Shown: one piece after another, positions 1-8,898 of the stretch | Numbering within the stretch: position 1 is the first letter of the stretch | How the letters are laid out: the number at the start of each line of letters is the position of its first letter | Source of the DNA: CAYNRA01 sp046296415 | GTDB lineage: Bacteria; Bacteroidota; Bacteroidia; Cytophagales; Spirosomataceae | Reading direction: 5' to 3' | Assembly (NCBI GenBank): GCA_046296415.1 | Contig: JBKBLN010000001.1 | Span: 1,116,001 to 1,180,000, forward strand | Length of the DNA stretch: 64,000 nucleotides | Position numbers and translations under genes: made by a program | Notes under the pieces: model-generated | Database searches by the model: none | Told to the model about the DNA's origin: nothing | Seen by the model: only the letters and a program-made list of their open reading frames with translations

Positions 1-324
1 CAAGCCGAAAAACCCCAAAATACCGCGGAGGTAACTGAACTCATCGAGGCCAACTTGAATGATACAAAAGACTGGGAATTTTTGGAGGAGGCGTTTAATC
101 ATGCCGATAAAGATTTTCTTAAAAAGTTAAAATCAAATCACCCAGACCTAACACCGCACGACCTCCGCTTTTGTGCTTACTTACGACTTAACCTGACTTC
201 CAAGGAAATCGCACCTCTACTCAATATTTCGGTGCGCAGTGTCGAAATTAAGCGGTACAGAATTCGAAAGAAAATGGATTTACCCCACGAAAAGAGTTTG
301 GTGGATTACATCTTGTCCATTTAG
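1..324 (+). CDS. C-terminal end of a LuxR-type (HTH) transcriptional regulator, 5' truncated by the window
   Basis: The frame is open from base 1, so only the last 107 residues are present and the start lies outside the window. A TTG at 55 is an internal codon, not a likely start. The tail from about residue 50 reads as a LuxR/GerE helix-turn-helix: LTPHDLRFCAYLRLNLTSKE, then IAPLLNISVRSVEIKRYRIR. This form is typical of Bacteroidota regulators that carry a periplasmic beta-propeller/Y_Y_Y sensor in front of the helix-turn-helix, but that part is not visible, so the sensor type is inferred. It ends 236 bases before a SusC gene on the same strand and is therefore the likely regulator of the glucan locus. 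Confidence 0.8.
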   Translation, partial: QAEKPQNTAEVTELIEANLNDTKDWEFLEEAFNHADKDFLKKLKSNHPDLTPHDLRFCAYLRLNLTSKEIAPLLNISVRSVEIKRYRIRKKMDLPHEKSLVDYILSI

Positions 325-487
325 ACCACAACATTACCTCAACAACGATAAGGTGTAGCGTAAAAAAAATGCAGGGGCGCCTTTACAAATTTATTTAAAA
401 TAGGCCTTCTAAAGACTACCTAGTGCGTTTTTGTGTACAACAATTGCACATTACGGCATTGTATGTTTTTTGTATAGGTACGGGAAG

Positions 488-518
488 TTTCATGCGAGTG
501 AAGCAAGTTTTAGATTTG
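488..518 (+). promoter_or_regulatory. Candidate Bacteroidota-type promoter of susC
   Basis: TAGATTTG at 511-518 fits the Bacteroidota -7 consensus TAnnTTTG exactly. The -33 position (488-490) reads TTT instead of TTG, 20 bases upstream. The predicted transcript start, near 525, would leave a leader of about 35 bases before the susC ATG at 561. The -7 box lies inside the left arm of an inverted repeat. Confidence 0.45.
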
Positions 519-549
519 TTTTAATAACCGAATTTTAATAACAAATCTA
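511..549 (+). repeat. 10-bp perfect inverted repeat in front of susC
   Basis: TAGATTTGTT at 511-520 is repeated in inverse as AACAAATCTA at 540-549, with a 19-base spacer. The left arm contains the candidate -7 box and the right arm ends 11 bases before the susC start codon. It could be an operator or a hairpin in the mRNA leader; the sequence alone does not decide. Confidence 0.6.
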
Positions 550-560
550 GGAATCATTAC

Positions 561-3500
561 ATGAAACATCGATTCTACCTTTTACTCTTATGGTTTATTT
601 CCTGGACGGCACAAGCTCAGACTCTATCGGTCTCGGGAACGGTCAAGGATAAATCAGGTGAAGCTCTGCCTGGGGTTTCGGTGACACGGAAAGGGCAAAA
701 CCAAGGAACTGTTACCAACGCGGAGGGGCAGTTTTCTTTGTCCAATGTACAGGCTACAGATCGACTTATCTTTTCGTTTGTGGGGTATCAAACCCAAGAG
801 ATTTTGGTGGGAAAGCAAACTAGCTTTCAGATCCAAATGCTGGAAGATGCTCAAGTCTTGGAAGAAGTGGTTGTGATTGGATACGGATCGCAGAAAGTCA
901 CGAGCATCTCGGGTGCCATATCCAGTGTAAACGCCAAGACCATCGAGAAACTTCGTCCTGTTCGGGCGGAGGAGGCTTTGCAAGGTCAAGCAGCTGGCGT
1001 GAATGTGATTGCCAATGGATCACCAGGTTCAACACCCACTGTCTTGATTCGAGGTATTCCTTCCTACACAGGTACCGACCCTCTAGTTGTGATTGACGGA
1101 GTACCCCAAACTTTACGTGATTTAAACGCACTCAATACAAACGATATTGAATCCATTAATGTATTGAAAGATGCGGCGACAACCGCCATCTATGGAGTGG
1201 CTGGGGGAAATGGTGTGATCGTAGTCAAAACAAAATCAGGAGGCCGTGGAGGAAAAACATCGTTTAGTTTTGATTCGTTTACGGGGATTCAGCAGGCTCA
1301 ACGGATGATCCCAGTATTGAACGCTACAGAATATGCCGCAATTCTGAATGAAGCTAGCGTCGCATCGGGTGGGAATTTAATTTTTCCGTCACTGGCTGGC
1401 TTAGGAGAGGGTACAAACTGGCAAAAAGAGGTCTTTACAAACGCTCCCATCACATCAAATAATTTATCCATTTCAGGTGGGAATGCAACCTCTTCCTTTT
1501 TTATATCAGGAGGGTACCTAACGCAACAAGGCATTGTTGGTGGAGGGGATAAGTCCTATTTCAACCGGACTAATTTTACTGCCAATTTTACTAATTCCAT
1601 GACGAATCGCTTGAAACTTCTTTTCAATACCAGTTATGCTGGGATTCGGAATAGTAATTTGTCTGAAAATAATATTGGAAGTGTGCTTTCCAATGCATTG
1701 AATTTTGATCCAACGGTGCCGGTTCGAGATGCCAATGGAAACTTTGGAATCAGTCGGACCATAACCCAAGAGATTATCAATCCGGTGGCACAAATCAACG
1801 ATACCTACAATACCGGTTCTACCCACAAGCTATTTGGGAAAGTTGAATTTCAGTACGACGTTGCCAAGAACTTTAAAGTTACCTCACGATTGGGTTATAT
1901 CTATGCCGACGTGTATGGAAAAAACTTCTCCCCATTTACCTTTTATGGGTTGGGGCATAATCGAACCAACGCGAATCCTGACTTAACCCCCATTGTTTCC
2001 GTCAGTCCAACGGGAGAAATTACCTCAACCCGAAATCGGGTTTCTGAGTCAAATACCAATTTTCTTACCTTGAACTATGAATTATTTGCTAACTATGATT
2101 TCAAAATAGGTCAAAATCATTCTTTTGAAACGGTTTTTGGTACGGCTGTGAGTCGGAATACAGGCGAAAATATCACGGCCAATGCAGAGGATATACCATT
2201 TAATTCATGGGAATATGCAGATGTCAGTGCTGCCATGGGTGATCCCGAATCCCAAACTTCGGGTTCATTTCAATATGTCAAAAGAAACTTGTCCTATTTT
2301 GCTCGGATGAACTATGAGTTTAAGAACAAATACTTGTTCTCTTTCACGGGCCGCGTGGATGGATCCACAAGTTTCGGGGCAAACAATAAATTTGGATTTT
2401 TCCCTTCGGCATCAGCCGGTTGGGTGGTGTCTAATGAATCTTTTTTTGCCAGCCAATGGGTTGATTATTTAAAAATTAGAGGTTCGATCGGTGCAGTGGG
2501 GAATGACAACATTTCACCCCAATTTGCCCGAATTTCAACTTTCCCAAAATACACGTTTGACGGAAACATTATTAGTGGATCAACCCTCTTTTCCATTCCA
2601 AATGAAAGCGTGACGTGGGAGAATCAGTTGCAAATGAATATTGGATTTGATACCCGAATATTCAATCGAAAGGTATCCATTACAGCGGATTACTTTGTTA
2701 AAACGGTAGATGACCTTTTGTTTAATCCCACCTTATCTTTGTATTTAGGAACTCCGGTCTATCCAGCTGCAAATATTGGGCGGACCTCCACCAAGGGTCT
2801 TGACCTTTCCATTGGATACAACACCACCCTCGGAAAAGAATTTGCATTCAATACCAATGTAAACTTCACCACTGCCACCAATTTAGTTGAACGGATCAAC
2901 AACGGTGATAAATTCATTTGGGGAAGCGGATACGGGATTCCTTTCACCAACCTAACTCGATTTGAGCAAGGATTTTCTCCCGGGTATTTCTTCGGATATA
3001 AAACAGACGGATTGTTCCAAAATCAATCGGAGATTGAAGCCCATGCCTTGCAGCCCGGCGCTCAACCGGGAGATATTCGGTATGTGGATATCAACCAAGA
3101 TGGCATCATCAATGATCTAGATCGTACCCAAATTGGAGATCCGTTTCCTGATTTTACCTTGGGCTGGAATGTGGGCTTTACCTACAAAAACGTTGACTTC
3201 AGTGCCTTTACGTATGCTTCCGTGGGCGGTGACATCTTTAGAGCCTACGAACGTAATCTGAATTTTACCAATCGCTTCGCCAAGTCATTAACTCGTTGGA
3301 CCGGCGAAGGAACCAGCCAAGATGAACCTCGTGCCACATTTATTGATAGCAACAACAATCGCCGACCGTCCGATCGGTACGTTGAGGATGGGACATTTGT
3401 GCGAATCAAAAACATTCAGTTGGGCTACACACTGCCCTTATCCAATAAATCGATGAACCTTCGGGTGTATGCCCAAGTAAAGAATGCCTTTACGTTCACA

Positions 3501-3614
3501 CGTTACAGTGGTTTTGATCCGGAGATTTCCTCGGGCGTTTTAGATACCGGTGTGGATCGTGGAAATTATCCCCAACCGAGAACTTGGATGGGAGGACTTC
3601 AATTCAATTTTTAA
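561..3614 (+). CDS. SusC/RagA-family TonB-linked outer-membrane transporter
   Basis: A 1017-residue outer-membrane transporter that imports oligosaccharides together with its SusD lipoprotein, powered by TonB. Visible features are a signal peptide ending near AQAQT (about residue 20), a carboxypeptidase-regulatory-like domain (VSGTVKDKSGEALPGVSV, about 24-95), a plug domain beginning around EEVVVIGYGSQKVTSISGAI (about 100-220) with the SusC-typical DVxxINVLKDAATTAIYG element (here ESINVLKDAATTAIYG), and a long beta-barrel ending in the aromatic C-terminus GGLQFNF. Length is normal for the family. Its stop is 38 bases before the preferred SusD start. The neighbouring GH16 enzyme suggests a beta-1,3-glucan substrate, which is an inference. 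Confidence 0.95.
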   Translation: MKHRFYLLLLWFISWTAQAQTLSVSGTVKDKSGEALPGVSVTRKGQNQGTVTNAEGQFSLSNVQATDRLIFSFVGYQTQEILVGKQTSFQIQMLEDAQVLEEVVVIGYGSQKVTSISGAISSVNAKTIEKLRPVRAEEALQGQAAGVNVIANGSPGSTPTVLIRGIPSYTGTDPLVVIDGVPQTLRDLNALNTNDIESINVLKDAATTAIYGVAGGNGVIVVKTKSGGRGGKTSFSFDSFTGIQQAQRMIPVLNATEYAAILNEASVASGGNLIFPSLAGLGEGTNWQKEVFTNAPITSNNLSISGGNATSSFFISGGYLTQQGIVGGGDKSYFNRTNFTANFTNSMTNRLKLLFNTSYAGIRNSNLSENNIGSVLSNALNFDPTVPVRDANGNFGISRTITQEIINPVAQINDTYNTGSTHKLFGKVEFQYDVAKNFKVTSRLGYIYADVYGKNFSPFTFYGLGHNRTNANPDLTPIVSVSPTGEITSTRNRVSESNTNFLTLNYELFANYDFKIGQNHSFETVFGTAVSRNTGENITANAEDIPFNSWEYADVSAAMGDPESQTSGSFQYVKRNLSYFARMNYEFKNKYLFSFTGRVDGSTSFGANNKFGFFPSASAGWVVSNESFFASQWVDYLKIRGSIGAVGNDNISPQFARISTFPKYTFDGNIISGSTLFSIPNESVTWENQLQMNIGFDTRIFNRKVSITADYFVKTVDDLLFNPTLSLYLGTPVYPAANIGRTSTKGLDLSIGYNTTLGKEFAFNTNVNFTTATNLVERINNGDKFIWGSGYGIPFTNLTRFEQGFSPGYFFGYKTDGLFQNQSEIEAHALQPGAQPGDIRYVDINQDGIINDLDRTQIGDPFPDFTLGWNVGFTYKNVDFSAFTYASVGGDIFRAYERNLNFTNRFAKSLTRWTGEGTSQDEPRATFIDSNNNRRPSDRYVEDGTFVRIKNIQLGYTLPLSNKSMNLRVYAQVKNAFTFTRYSGFDPEISSGVLDTGVDRGNYPQPRTWMGGLQFNF

Positions 3615-3652
3615 TTTATTCGATTCTCGACGTCACGAAATGTTTTAAAAAA

Positions 3653-5116
3653 ATGAAAAAAATCACTTCCTATATAGGTCTATCTTGCTCCGTGTTTTTA
3701 CTCTCGGGCTGTTTGGACTATGTAAATTTTGATCCAAAAGAAAACTTTGAAATTGTTGCCTCCGCTTATTTTCGATCTCCACAAGATTATGAGGCCGCAG
3801 TGGTAGGGGCTTATGACCCACTTCAATGGACGTATTTGAATGTCTTGATTGGGGACATCGCTTCCGATAACTCCTTCAGCGGTGGAGAAAGTGCCACCGA
3901 CGTTCTGGGAATTCAACAAATAGACGATATGACGCACGATCCCAATAATGATAACCTTGCCGCGATTTGGCGGTGGTCGTATGAGGGGATTAATCGAACC
4001 AACTATTTAATGGAGAACAAAAATAGATTGGATTTTGCCACTAAAGAGGCTTTGTATGCAGAGGTACACTTTTTAAGAGCCTATTACTATTTTGAACTGG
4101 TTAAATTTTTTGGTGATGTTCCCTTATTTGTGGATCGTCGGCTAACAGCATCTGACTCAGGAACCAAAACCAGAGCTTCCAAGACAGAGGTCTATGCCCA
4201 AATCGAAAAAGATTTGTTGGCGGCCATTGCCAACTTGCCTGCCAATCCATCTCAAAAAGGTCGAATCACCCGTTTTGCTGCCCAAGCACTTCTTGGCAAA
4301 GTATATTTATACCAAGATAAATTTTCGGAGGCGGCCAATGTCCTTGAGAATGTCATAGGTGTTTACCGATTGGTTGAACCTTTCGCCACCATTTTTGAGG
4401 AAGAAGGTGAAAATGGACCCGAATCTGTTTTTGAAATTCAATATACCAATCGATCCAACTGGTTCGACTGGGGTTTTACTCCTCAAGGTACGGAGGGAAA
4501 TTTTGGAGTGATTCACAATGGTATTCGAGCATTTAATGGGCCGCATTTTGCCTCTGGATGGAGTTTCAATGTGCCTACTCCCAAATTAGTTGCTAGTTAT
4601 GAGGCGGGTGATCGCCGGAAAGATGCCACCATTTTGGATATCATCGCATTTGCTGCCCAAACCGGGGCAACGTACGCTCAAGGTTATAAACATACTGGAT
4701 TTTTTAACCTAAAGTACATGCCCCGCGCTGGCCAAAGTGGGGCCCAAATCGAGTTAAACTACAGCAATAATTATCGTGCCATCCGCTATGCCGATGTCTT
4801 GTTAATGGCTGCCGAGGCAAATAATCGGGGCCGAATCAGTGATGCCAAAGCCCAGCAATTCCTCAATCAAGTTCGCCGTCGGGCTTTTGGACCGAATGTT
4901 CCCCCTGTTTTAGCAACGGGCCAAGCCTTGACCGAGTTGATTTGGAAAGAACGACATGTCGAATTAGCCATGGAAGGGCATCGGTTCTTCGATTTAGTTC
5001 GTACCAAAAAAGCAGCCTCAGAAATCCCGGGATTTGTGGCGGGTAAACACGAGGTCTTTCCGATCCCACAACAAGAAATAGATATCTCAGGACTTACTCA
5101 AAATCCGGGTTATTAA
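3653..5116 (+). CDS. SusD/RagB-family nutrient-binding outer-membrane lipoprotein
   Basis: A 487-residue cell-surface glycan-binding lid that sits on the SusC barrel. The start chosen is ATG 3653, giving MKKITSYIGL and a lipobox LLSGC with the acylated cysteine at residue 20. An earlier in-frame ATG at 3584 lies within the susC gene and would bury the signal peptide. SusD hallmarks are the TPR-like N-terminal region with RTNYLMENKNRL and AEVHFLRAYYYFELVKFFGD, and the C-terminal signatures YADVLLMAAEANNR, WKERHVELAMEGHRFFDLVR and EVFPIPQQEID. It is co-transcribed with susC. Confidence 0.95.
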   Translation: MKKITSYIGLSCSVFLLSGCLDYVNFDPKENFEIVASAYFRSPQDYEAAVVGAYDPLQWTYLNVLIGDIASDNSFSGGESATDVLGIQQIDDMTHDPNNDNLAAIWRWSYEGINRTNYLMENKNRLDFATKEALYAEVHFLRAYYYFELVKFFGDVPLFVDRRLTASDSGTKTRASKTEVYAQIEKDLLAAIANLPANPSQKGRITRFAAQALLGKVYLYQDKFSEAANVLENVIGVYRLVEPFATIFEEEGENGPESVFEIQYTNRSNWFDWGFTPQGTEGNFGVIHNGIRAFNGPHFASGWSFNVPTPKLVASYEAGDRRKDATILDIIAFAAQTGATYAQGYKHTGFFNLKYMPRAGQSGAQIELNYSNNYRAIRYADVLLMAAEANNRGRISDAKAQQFLNQVRRRAFGPNVPPVLATGQALTELIWKERHVELAMEGHRFFDLVRTKKAASEIPGFVAGKHEVFPIPQQEIDISGLTQNPGY

Positions 5117-5135
5117 GTACGATTAACGATTTAAA

Positions 5136-6716
5136 ATGATGATGATACCATTTGTTAAAAGATCAACGGGCTGGCTTGCCGTTCTAGCCCTGACGCTGTT
5201 TGGTTGTGCAGAGGAAATAAACTCTTTGCAATTTATCTCCGATGCAGAACCTCCTTCCAATGTCTCTGCACTCTTCGATATTACGACCGATAATTCAGGT
5301 CGAGTGTCGATCACACCTATTGGGGAAGGAGTCGCTCAATTTGAGATTCTTCCCGGCGATGGTACGTCGGTACCCAAAGTCCTTCGTCCTGGTGAGACCA
5401 TGACCCACACTTACCGAGAGGGAGACTTTGGTGTTAAGATAAAAGCCATGGGATTAACCGGATTGGCTTCTGAAAGCACCCAGAATTTAAAAGTCTCTTT
5501 TCGTGCACCTGAAAACTTGGTCGTGACGGTGCAAAAAGATCCCGTACAAACCAAAACCGTGTATGTAACGGCACGGGCCGATTTTGCCACATCCTACGAA
5601 GTACTTTTTGGCGATGAGCCCAATGCCAAGCCTCAAGTGGGAAATATTGGGTCTACAATACCCCATACTTATGTGAATGATGGTACCTACACCATTCAAG
5701 TGACCGCCAAAAGCGGTGGAGCTGCTACCACAGTGTACCGTGAAAATGTAACGGTGGTTGGTCGTACCTTACCGAATGTTTCGGCTCCGGTCCCTGTAAC
5801 GCGAAATTCAACCGACGTGATTTCCATTTTTAGTGATAGTTATCCAACTTTATCCAATGTGAATTACTATCCCAACTGGGGACAATCCACAACCTTTGGT
5901 ACCTTGAAAATCGGTTCAAATGAGGTGATTCAATACGGAAATTTGAATTATCAAGGTATCGATTTCAACCAGACTATCAATGCATCTACCATGCAGTTCT
6001 TGCATTTGGATGTCTGGACAACGGATGTCAAAGCACTCGAAGTTTTTCCGATTAGCCGAGCGACGGGTGAAAGAAATGTGGTTCGAAATTTAACTGCTAA
6101 TGCATGGAATTCCCTCGATATTCCCTTGTCCGAATTCACCTCTCAAGGTCTCTCGATGGCCGATTTGTTTCAAATCAAATTGGTGGGTTCACCCTTTGCC
6201 CCGGCGGGTTTTGGAACCATCTTCGTTGACAACATTTACTTTTATCGGAATCCACCTGCAGGATCGACGACCTCGTTGCAAAACTTCGAAGGAAATGCAC
6301 CAACCTTCACTGTTTTTGGAAATATTGCCATGACAGAAGTGATCAATAATCCCGATAAATCAGGTGAAAATCTGACAGATCGAGTCGCCCGTCTGACCAA
6401 ATCAGTTGGCTCAGAAACATGGGCGGGAACGTTTTTCGAATTACCCAATCCAATCAACCTTTCAGGGAATTCGAAAATCACCATGAAATCCTGGTCCCCT
6501 AAGACAGGACGAGTGATCAAAATGAAACTGGAAAACCAAGATGCATCCATCACACATGAAGTTGACGTTCCAACCATCAAGGCCAACGGTTGGGAGACGC
6601 TCAGTTATGATTTTAGCAGAGCTCCTCGTGCCAATTATGTCCGTGTAGTTGTTTTTTATGATTTCGGCGTCTCAGGAGATGGCTCTGTGTATTACTTTGA
6701 TGAAATAAAAAATTAA
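5136..6716 (+). CDS. Surface glycan-binding lipoprotein with PKD-type repeats (SusE-position protein)
   Basis: A 526-residue lipoprotein (lipobox LFGC, cysteine about residue 24) encoded 19 bases after susD. Two Ig/PKD-like modules follow, each ending in a HTYxxGxYxIxVxA-like strand (HTYREGDFGVKIKAMG near residue 90 and HTYVNDGTYTIQVTAKSGGA near 180). The C-terminal part, from about residue 215, contains two regions that look like carbohydrate-binding beta-sandwiches, with repeated phrases such as IFVDNIYFYRNPP and VYYFDEIKN. Its position and architecture match surface glycan-binding proteins of beta-glucan loci. It has no visible catalytic motif; binding of laminarin or a similar beta-glucan is inferred from the GH16 neighbour. 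Confidence 0.8.
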   Translation: MMMIPFVKRSTGWLAVLALTLFGCAEEINSLQFISDAEPPSNVSALFDITTDNSGRVSITPIGEGVAQFEILPGDGTSVPKVLRPGETMTHTYREGDFGVKIKAMGLTGLASESTQNLKVSFRAPENLVVTVQKDPVQTKTVYVTARADFATSYEVLFGDEPNAKPQVGNIGSTIPHTYVNDGTYTIQVTAKSGGAATTVYRENVTVVGRTLPNVSAPVPVTRNSTDVISIFSDSYPTLSNVNYYPNWGQSTTFGTLKIGSNEVIQYGNLNYQGIDFNQTINASTMQFLHLDVWTTDVKALEVFPISRATGERNVVRNLTANAWNSLDIPLSEFTSQGLSMADLFQIKLVGSPFAPAGFGTIFVDNIYFYRNPPAGSTTSLQNFEGNAPTFTVFGNIAMTEVINNPDKSGENLTDRVARLTKSVGSETWAGTFFELPNPINLSGNSKITMKSWSPKTGRVIKMKLENQDASITHEVDVPTIKANGWETLSYDFSRAPRANYVRVVVFYDFGVSGDGSVYYFDEIKN

Positions 6717-6720
6717 TCCA

Positions 6721-7596
6721 ATGACTAAGTTATCAGCAGTTTTCAATATTCTGGCGATTGTTTTGGTGGGATTTGCCACCTCATGTGTTCCTGATACCTA
6801 CGAGTTTGGTGAATTGACCACCCCCACCAATCTTACAGTGGAAGTGGAAATCGTTGGCGCAAGCCCTTCCTCTCCACTGGGAGATGGGTCAGGACGAGTG
6901 ACCTTCCGTGCCAAAGCCGACCATGCCATCAGTTATAAATTTATTTACAATGGTGAAACCTTTGTCGTTCCATCCGGAACCCGAACTTTCTTTTTTGGAA
7001 AAACAGGGGTTCATACCTACACCTTACAAGTTGTTGCTCTAGGTCGGGCAGGTTCCATGACCGTGGCTCAGAAAAAAGTAGAGGTATTCGCCCAATACCA
7101 ACCTCCAGCCGATCTTCTGCGAATGTTGCATGGTGGATCGCAGCGACAATGGCGTGTTCAGGCCGAGGTGGGAGGACATTTTGGTGTGGGACCTGGCGAT
7201 TCCAATGGCCCAATCTGGTATGCAGCAGGTCCTAACGAGAAAAATGGCACCGGAATGTATGACGACGTATATACTTTTTCCTCCAATGGTACATTCACCC
7301 ATACCACCAATGGAACTGTCTTGGGAAAACAAAAATACCTCGCCGATTTTAATCCGGCCGTGGCGACAGATGCCGATAACGACACTGAAAATTTCCCATT
7401 AGCTAATTACACGGCGAATTGGTCATTAAGCGCTCCGGGAGGAGTGGAAACCATTTCCTTGACCAACCGAGGCTTTTTAGGATTTTATGTTGGAGTCAGC
7501 TCTTTTCAAATTATTTCTCGTTCTGCCAACGGAATGGTTCTAAAGTCAGTAGATAGTCTAGGTCGGGCATGGTTTATTACCTTAGTTGCCCTGTAA
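6721..7596 (+). CDS. Second surface lipoprotein with a PKD-like module (SusF-position protein)
   Basis: A 291-residue lipoprotein (lipobox ATSC, cysteine 22) starting four bases after the preceding stop. Residues about 35-120 form an Ig/PKD-like module with the phrase SPLGDGSGRVTFRAKADHAI, which closely resembles the N-terminal module of the GH16 enzyme downstream. The C-terminal half (about 130-291) begins with the phrase GGSQRQWRVQAEVGGHFGVG and is rich in Gly, Asn and Tyr, as in Bacteroidota surface glycan-binding domains. There is no catalytic motif. It most likely presents bound glucan to the enzyme or the SusCD pair. A strong terminator follows immediately. Confidence 0.75.
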   Translation: MTKLSAVFNILAIVLVGFATSCVPDTYEFGELTTPTNLTVEVEIVGASPSSPLGDGSGRVTFRAKADHAISYKFIYNGETFVVPSGTRTFFFGKTGVHTYTLQVVALGRAGSMTVAQKKVEVFAQYQPPADLLRMLHGGSQRQWRVQAEVGGHFGVGPGDSNGPIWYAAGPNEKNGTGMYDDVYTFSSNGTFTHTTNGTVLGKQKYLADFNPAVATDADNDTENFPLANYTANWSLSAPGGVETISLTNRGFLGFYVGVSSFQIISRSANGMVLKSVDSLGRAWFITLVAL

Positions 7597-7610
7597 AGCG
7601 ATTGATCCTC

Positions 7611-7637
7611 AGGAGGGGTTAATGCCCCTCCTTTTTT
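7611..7637 (+). terminator. Intrinsic terminator inside the glucan locus
   Basis: AGGAGGGG (7611-7618) pairs perfectly with CCCCTCCT (7625-7632) around a six-base loop and is followed by a run of T. It sits between the second surface lipoprotein and the GH16 gene, so it should reduce GH16 transcription relative to the SusCD genes. Confidence 0.85.
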
Positions 7638-7651
7638 ATTCTTGATGCCAT

Positions 7652-8749
7652 ATGAAAATGCTTACTCCTTTCTTACTTCTAGTTTTAGGTTTTTTTTCGT
7701 GTCAAAAATCCACTCCCATGGACCCAAATGGTCCGGAGGAACCAGCCAAAATCCCACCTTCGCAAGTTGTCTTGAAAGTGACCATACAAGGAGCAACGCC
7801 CGAAAATCCGTTTGGAGATGGGAGCGGTACGATCACTTGTCGTGTCACAGCACAAAATGCCGTTCGGTACAGCTTTCGATTTGGAACTGGCCGGGAGATC
7901 GAATCGACGACCGGAGAAGTGACTTACCGCTACGTGGAGCGGGGTACCGCTGCTCGGACCGTCACGGTATTGGCTTTTTCGGCAGCGGGCTTAACTGCCA
8001 GTGCTTCCCAAGAAATTCAGTTACGCGTAGAGCCTACCTATAGCCTAGTTTGGTCGGATGAATTTAACTCGGGTGTCTCTCCAGACGATGCCAAGTGGAC
8101 CTACGACATCGGGACAGGTTCCAATGGGTGGGGTAACAATGAATCGCAGTTTTATACCAATCGCCCGACCAATGTTTCAATCGATAACGGTGTTCTTCGC
8201 ATTCGGGCGCAGAGGGAAAGCTTTTCAGGATCTAACTTTACATCGGCACGAATCAAGACCCAAAATCGATTTAGTTTTACCTATGGAAAAGTCGAAGTTC
8301 GGGCCAAACTTCCAACAGGCCGAGGTACTTGGCCGGCCATTTGGATGTTGGGGAATAACATTACTTCGGTAGGCTGGCCTGCGTGTGGCGAGATCGATAT
8401 CATGGAACACGTAGGGAATGGACAAGATGTGATCCACCATTCGCTGCATACCCCTTCCAGTTTTGGAGCGACCCAAAATACGTTTAAGTCCACAATCCCC
8501 AACGTGTCCTCTCAATTTCAGGTGTATGAAGTGGAATGGACCGAGGAGTCCATTGTTTTTAGTGTGAATGGCCAAGTCAAATACACCTACAAACCCACCA
8601 ACCGGACTGCCGCAACCTGGCCGTTTGATGCCCCTCAATTCATTATATTGAACGTCGCCATGGGCGGTACTTTTGGTGGTGCAATTGATCCATCCTTTCA
8701 AGGTTCGACCATGGAGGTAGACTATGTGCGGGTGTATCAGGTAAAATGA
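7652..8749 (+). CDS. GH16 endo-beta-1,3-glucanase (laminarinase-like) lipoprotein
   Basis: A 365-residue lipoprotein (lipobox FFSC, cysteine 17) that hydrolyses internal beta-1,3 (or mixed 1,3-1,4) glucan linkages, probably at the cell surface. Residues 36-128 are an Ig/PKD-like module related to that of the preceding gene (GDGSGTITCRVTAQNAVRYS). The GH16 domain starts near residue 130 (YSLVWSDEFN) and holds the catalytic motif GEIDIMEH, with nucleophile Glu247, assisting Asp249 and acid/base Glu252. WPAIWMLG and the C-terminal VDYVRVYQV strand are also GH16 signatures. The form with the extra methionine (EIDIME) is the laminarinase-type variant. The ATG at 7652 is 14 bases after the end of the terminator's T run; no separate promoter is obvious. 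Confidence 0.92.
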   Translation: MKMLTPFLLLVLGFFSCQKSTPMDPNGPEEPAKIPPSQVVLKVTIQGATPENPFGDGSGTITCRVTAQNAVRYSFRFGTGREIESTTGEVTYRYVERGTAARTVTVLAFSAAGLTASASQEIQLRVEPTYSLVWSDEFNSGVSPDDAKWTYDIGTGSNGWGNNESQFYTNRPTNVSIDNGVLRIRAQRESFSGSNFTSARIKTQNRFSFTYGKVEVRAKLPTGRGTWPAIWMLGNNITSVGWPACGEIDIMEHVGNGQDVIHHSLHTPSSFGATQNTFKSTIPNVSSQFQVYEVEWTEESIVFSVNGQVKYTYKPTNRTAATWPFDAPQFIILNVAMGGTFGGAIDPSFQGSTMEVDYVRVYQVK

Positions 8750-8840
8750 AACCGAGTGGTTATTCCGAATGTCTTGAGTTGGAGGTCATATACTTTTTGA
8801 AGTAGTTTGTTACTACCTGATCAAATTCCAAAATCGCCCT

Positions 8841-8877
8841 CAAAAAAACGGGCTGTCGAATCATTCGACAGCCCGTT
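8841..8877 (-). terminator. Terminator of dnaK
   Basis: A perfect 14-bp stem (AACGGGCTGTCGAA at 8847-8860 with its complement at 8864-8877) around a three-base loop. On the minus strand it is followed by a run of T (complement of the A run 8842-8848). It lies 21 bases past the dnaK stop. Confidence 0.9.
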
Positions 8878-8898
8878 GGGTTTCATTGGAGGTGATCC

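Noticed and set aside
654..2950. Minus-strand open frames inside susC, and similar frames inside dnaK, dnaE, ddl and others
   Set aside because: They mirror the codon pattern of the real genes on the other strand, lack recognisable domains, and would need extensive overlap.
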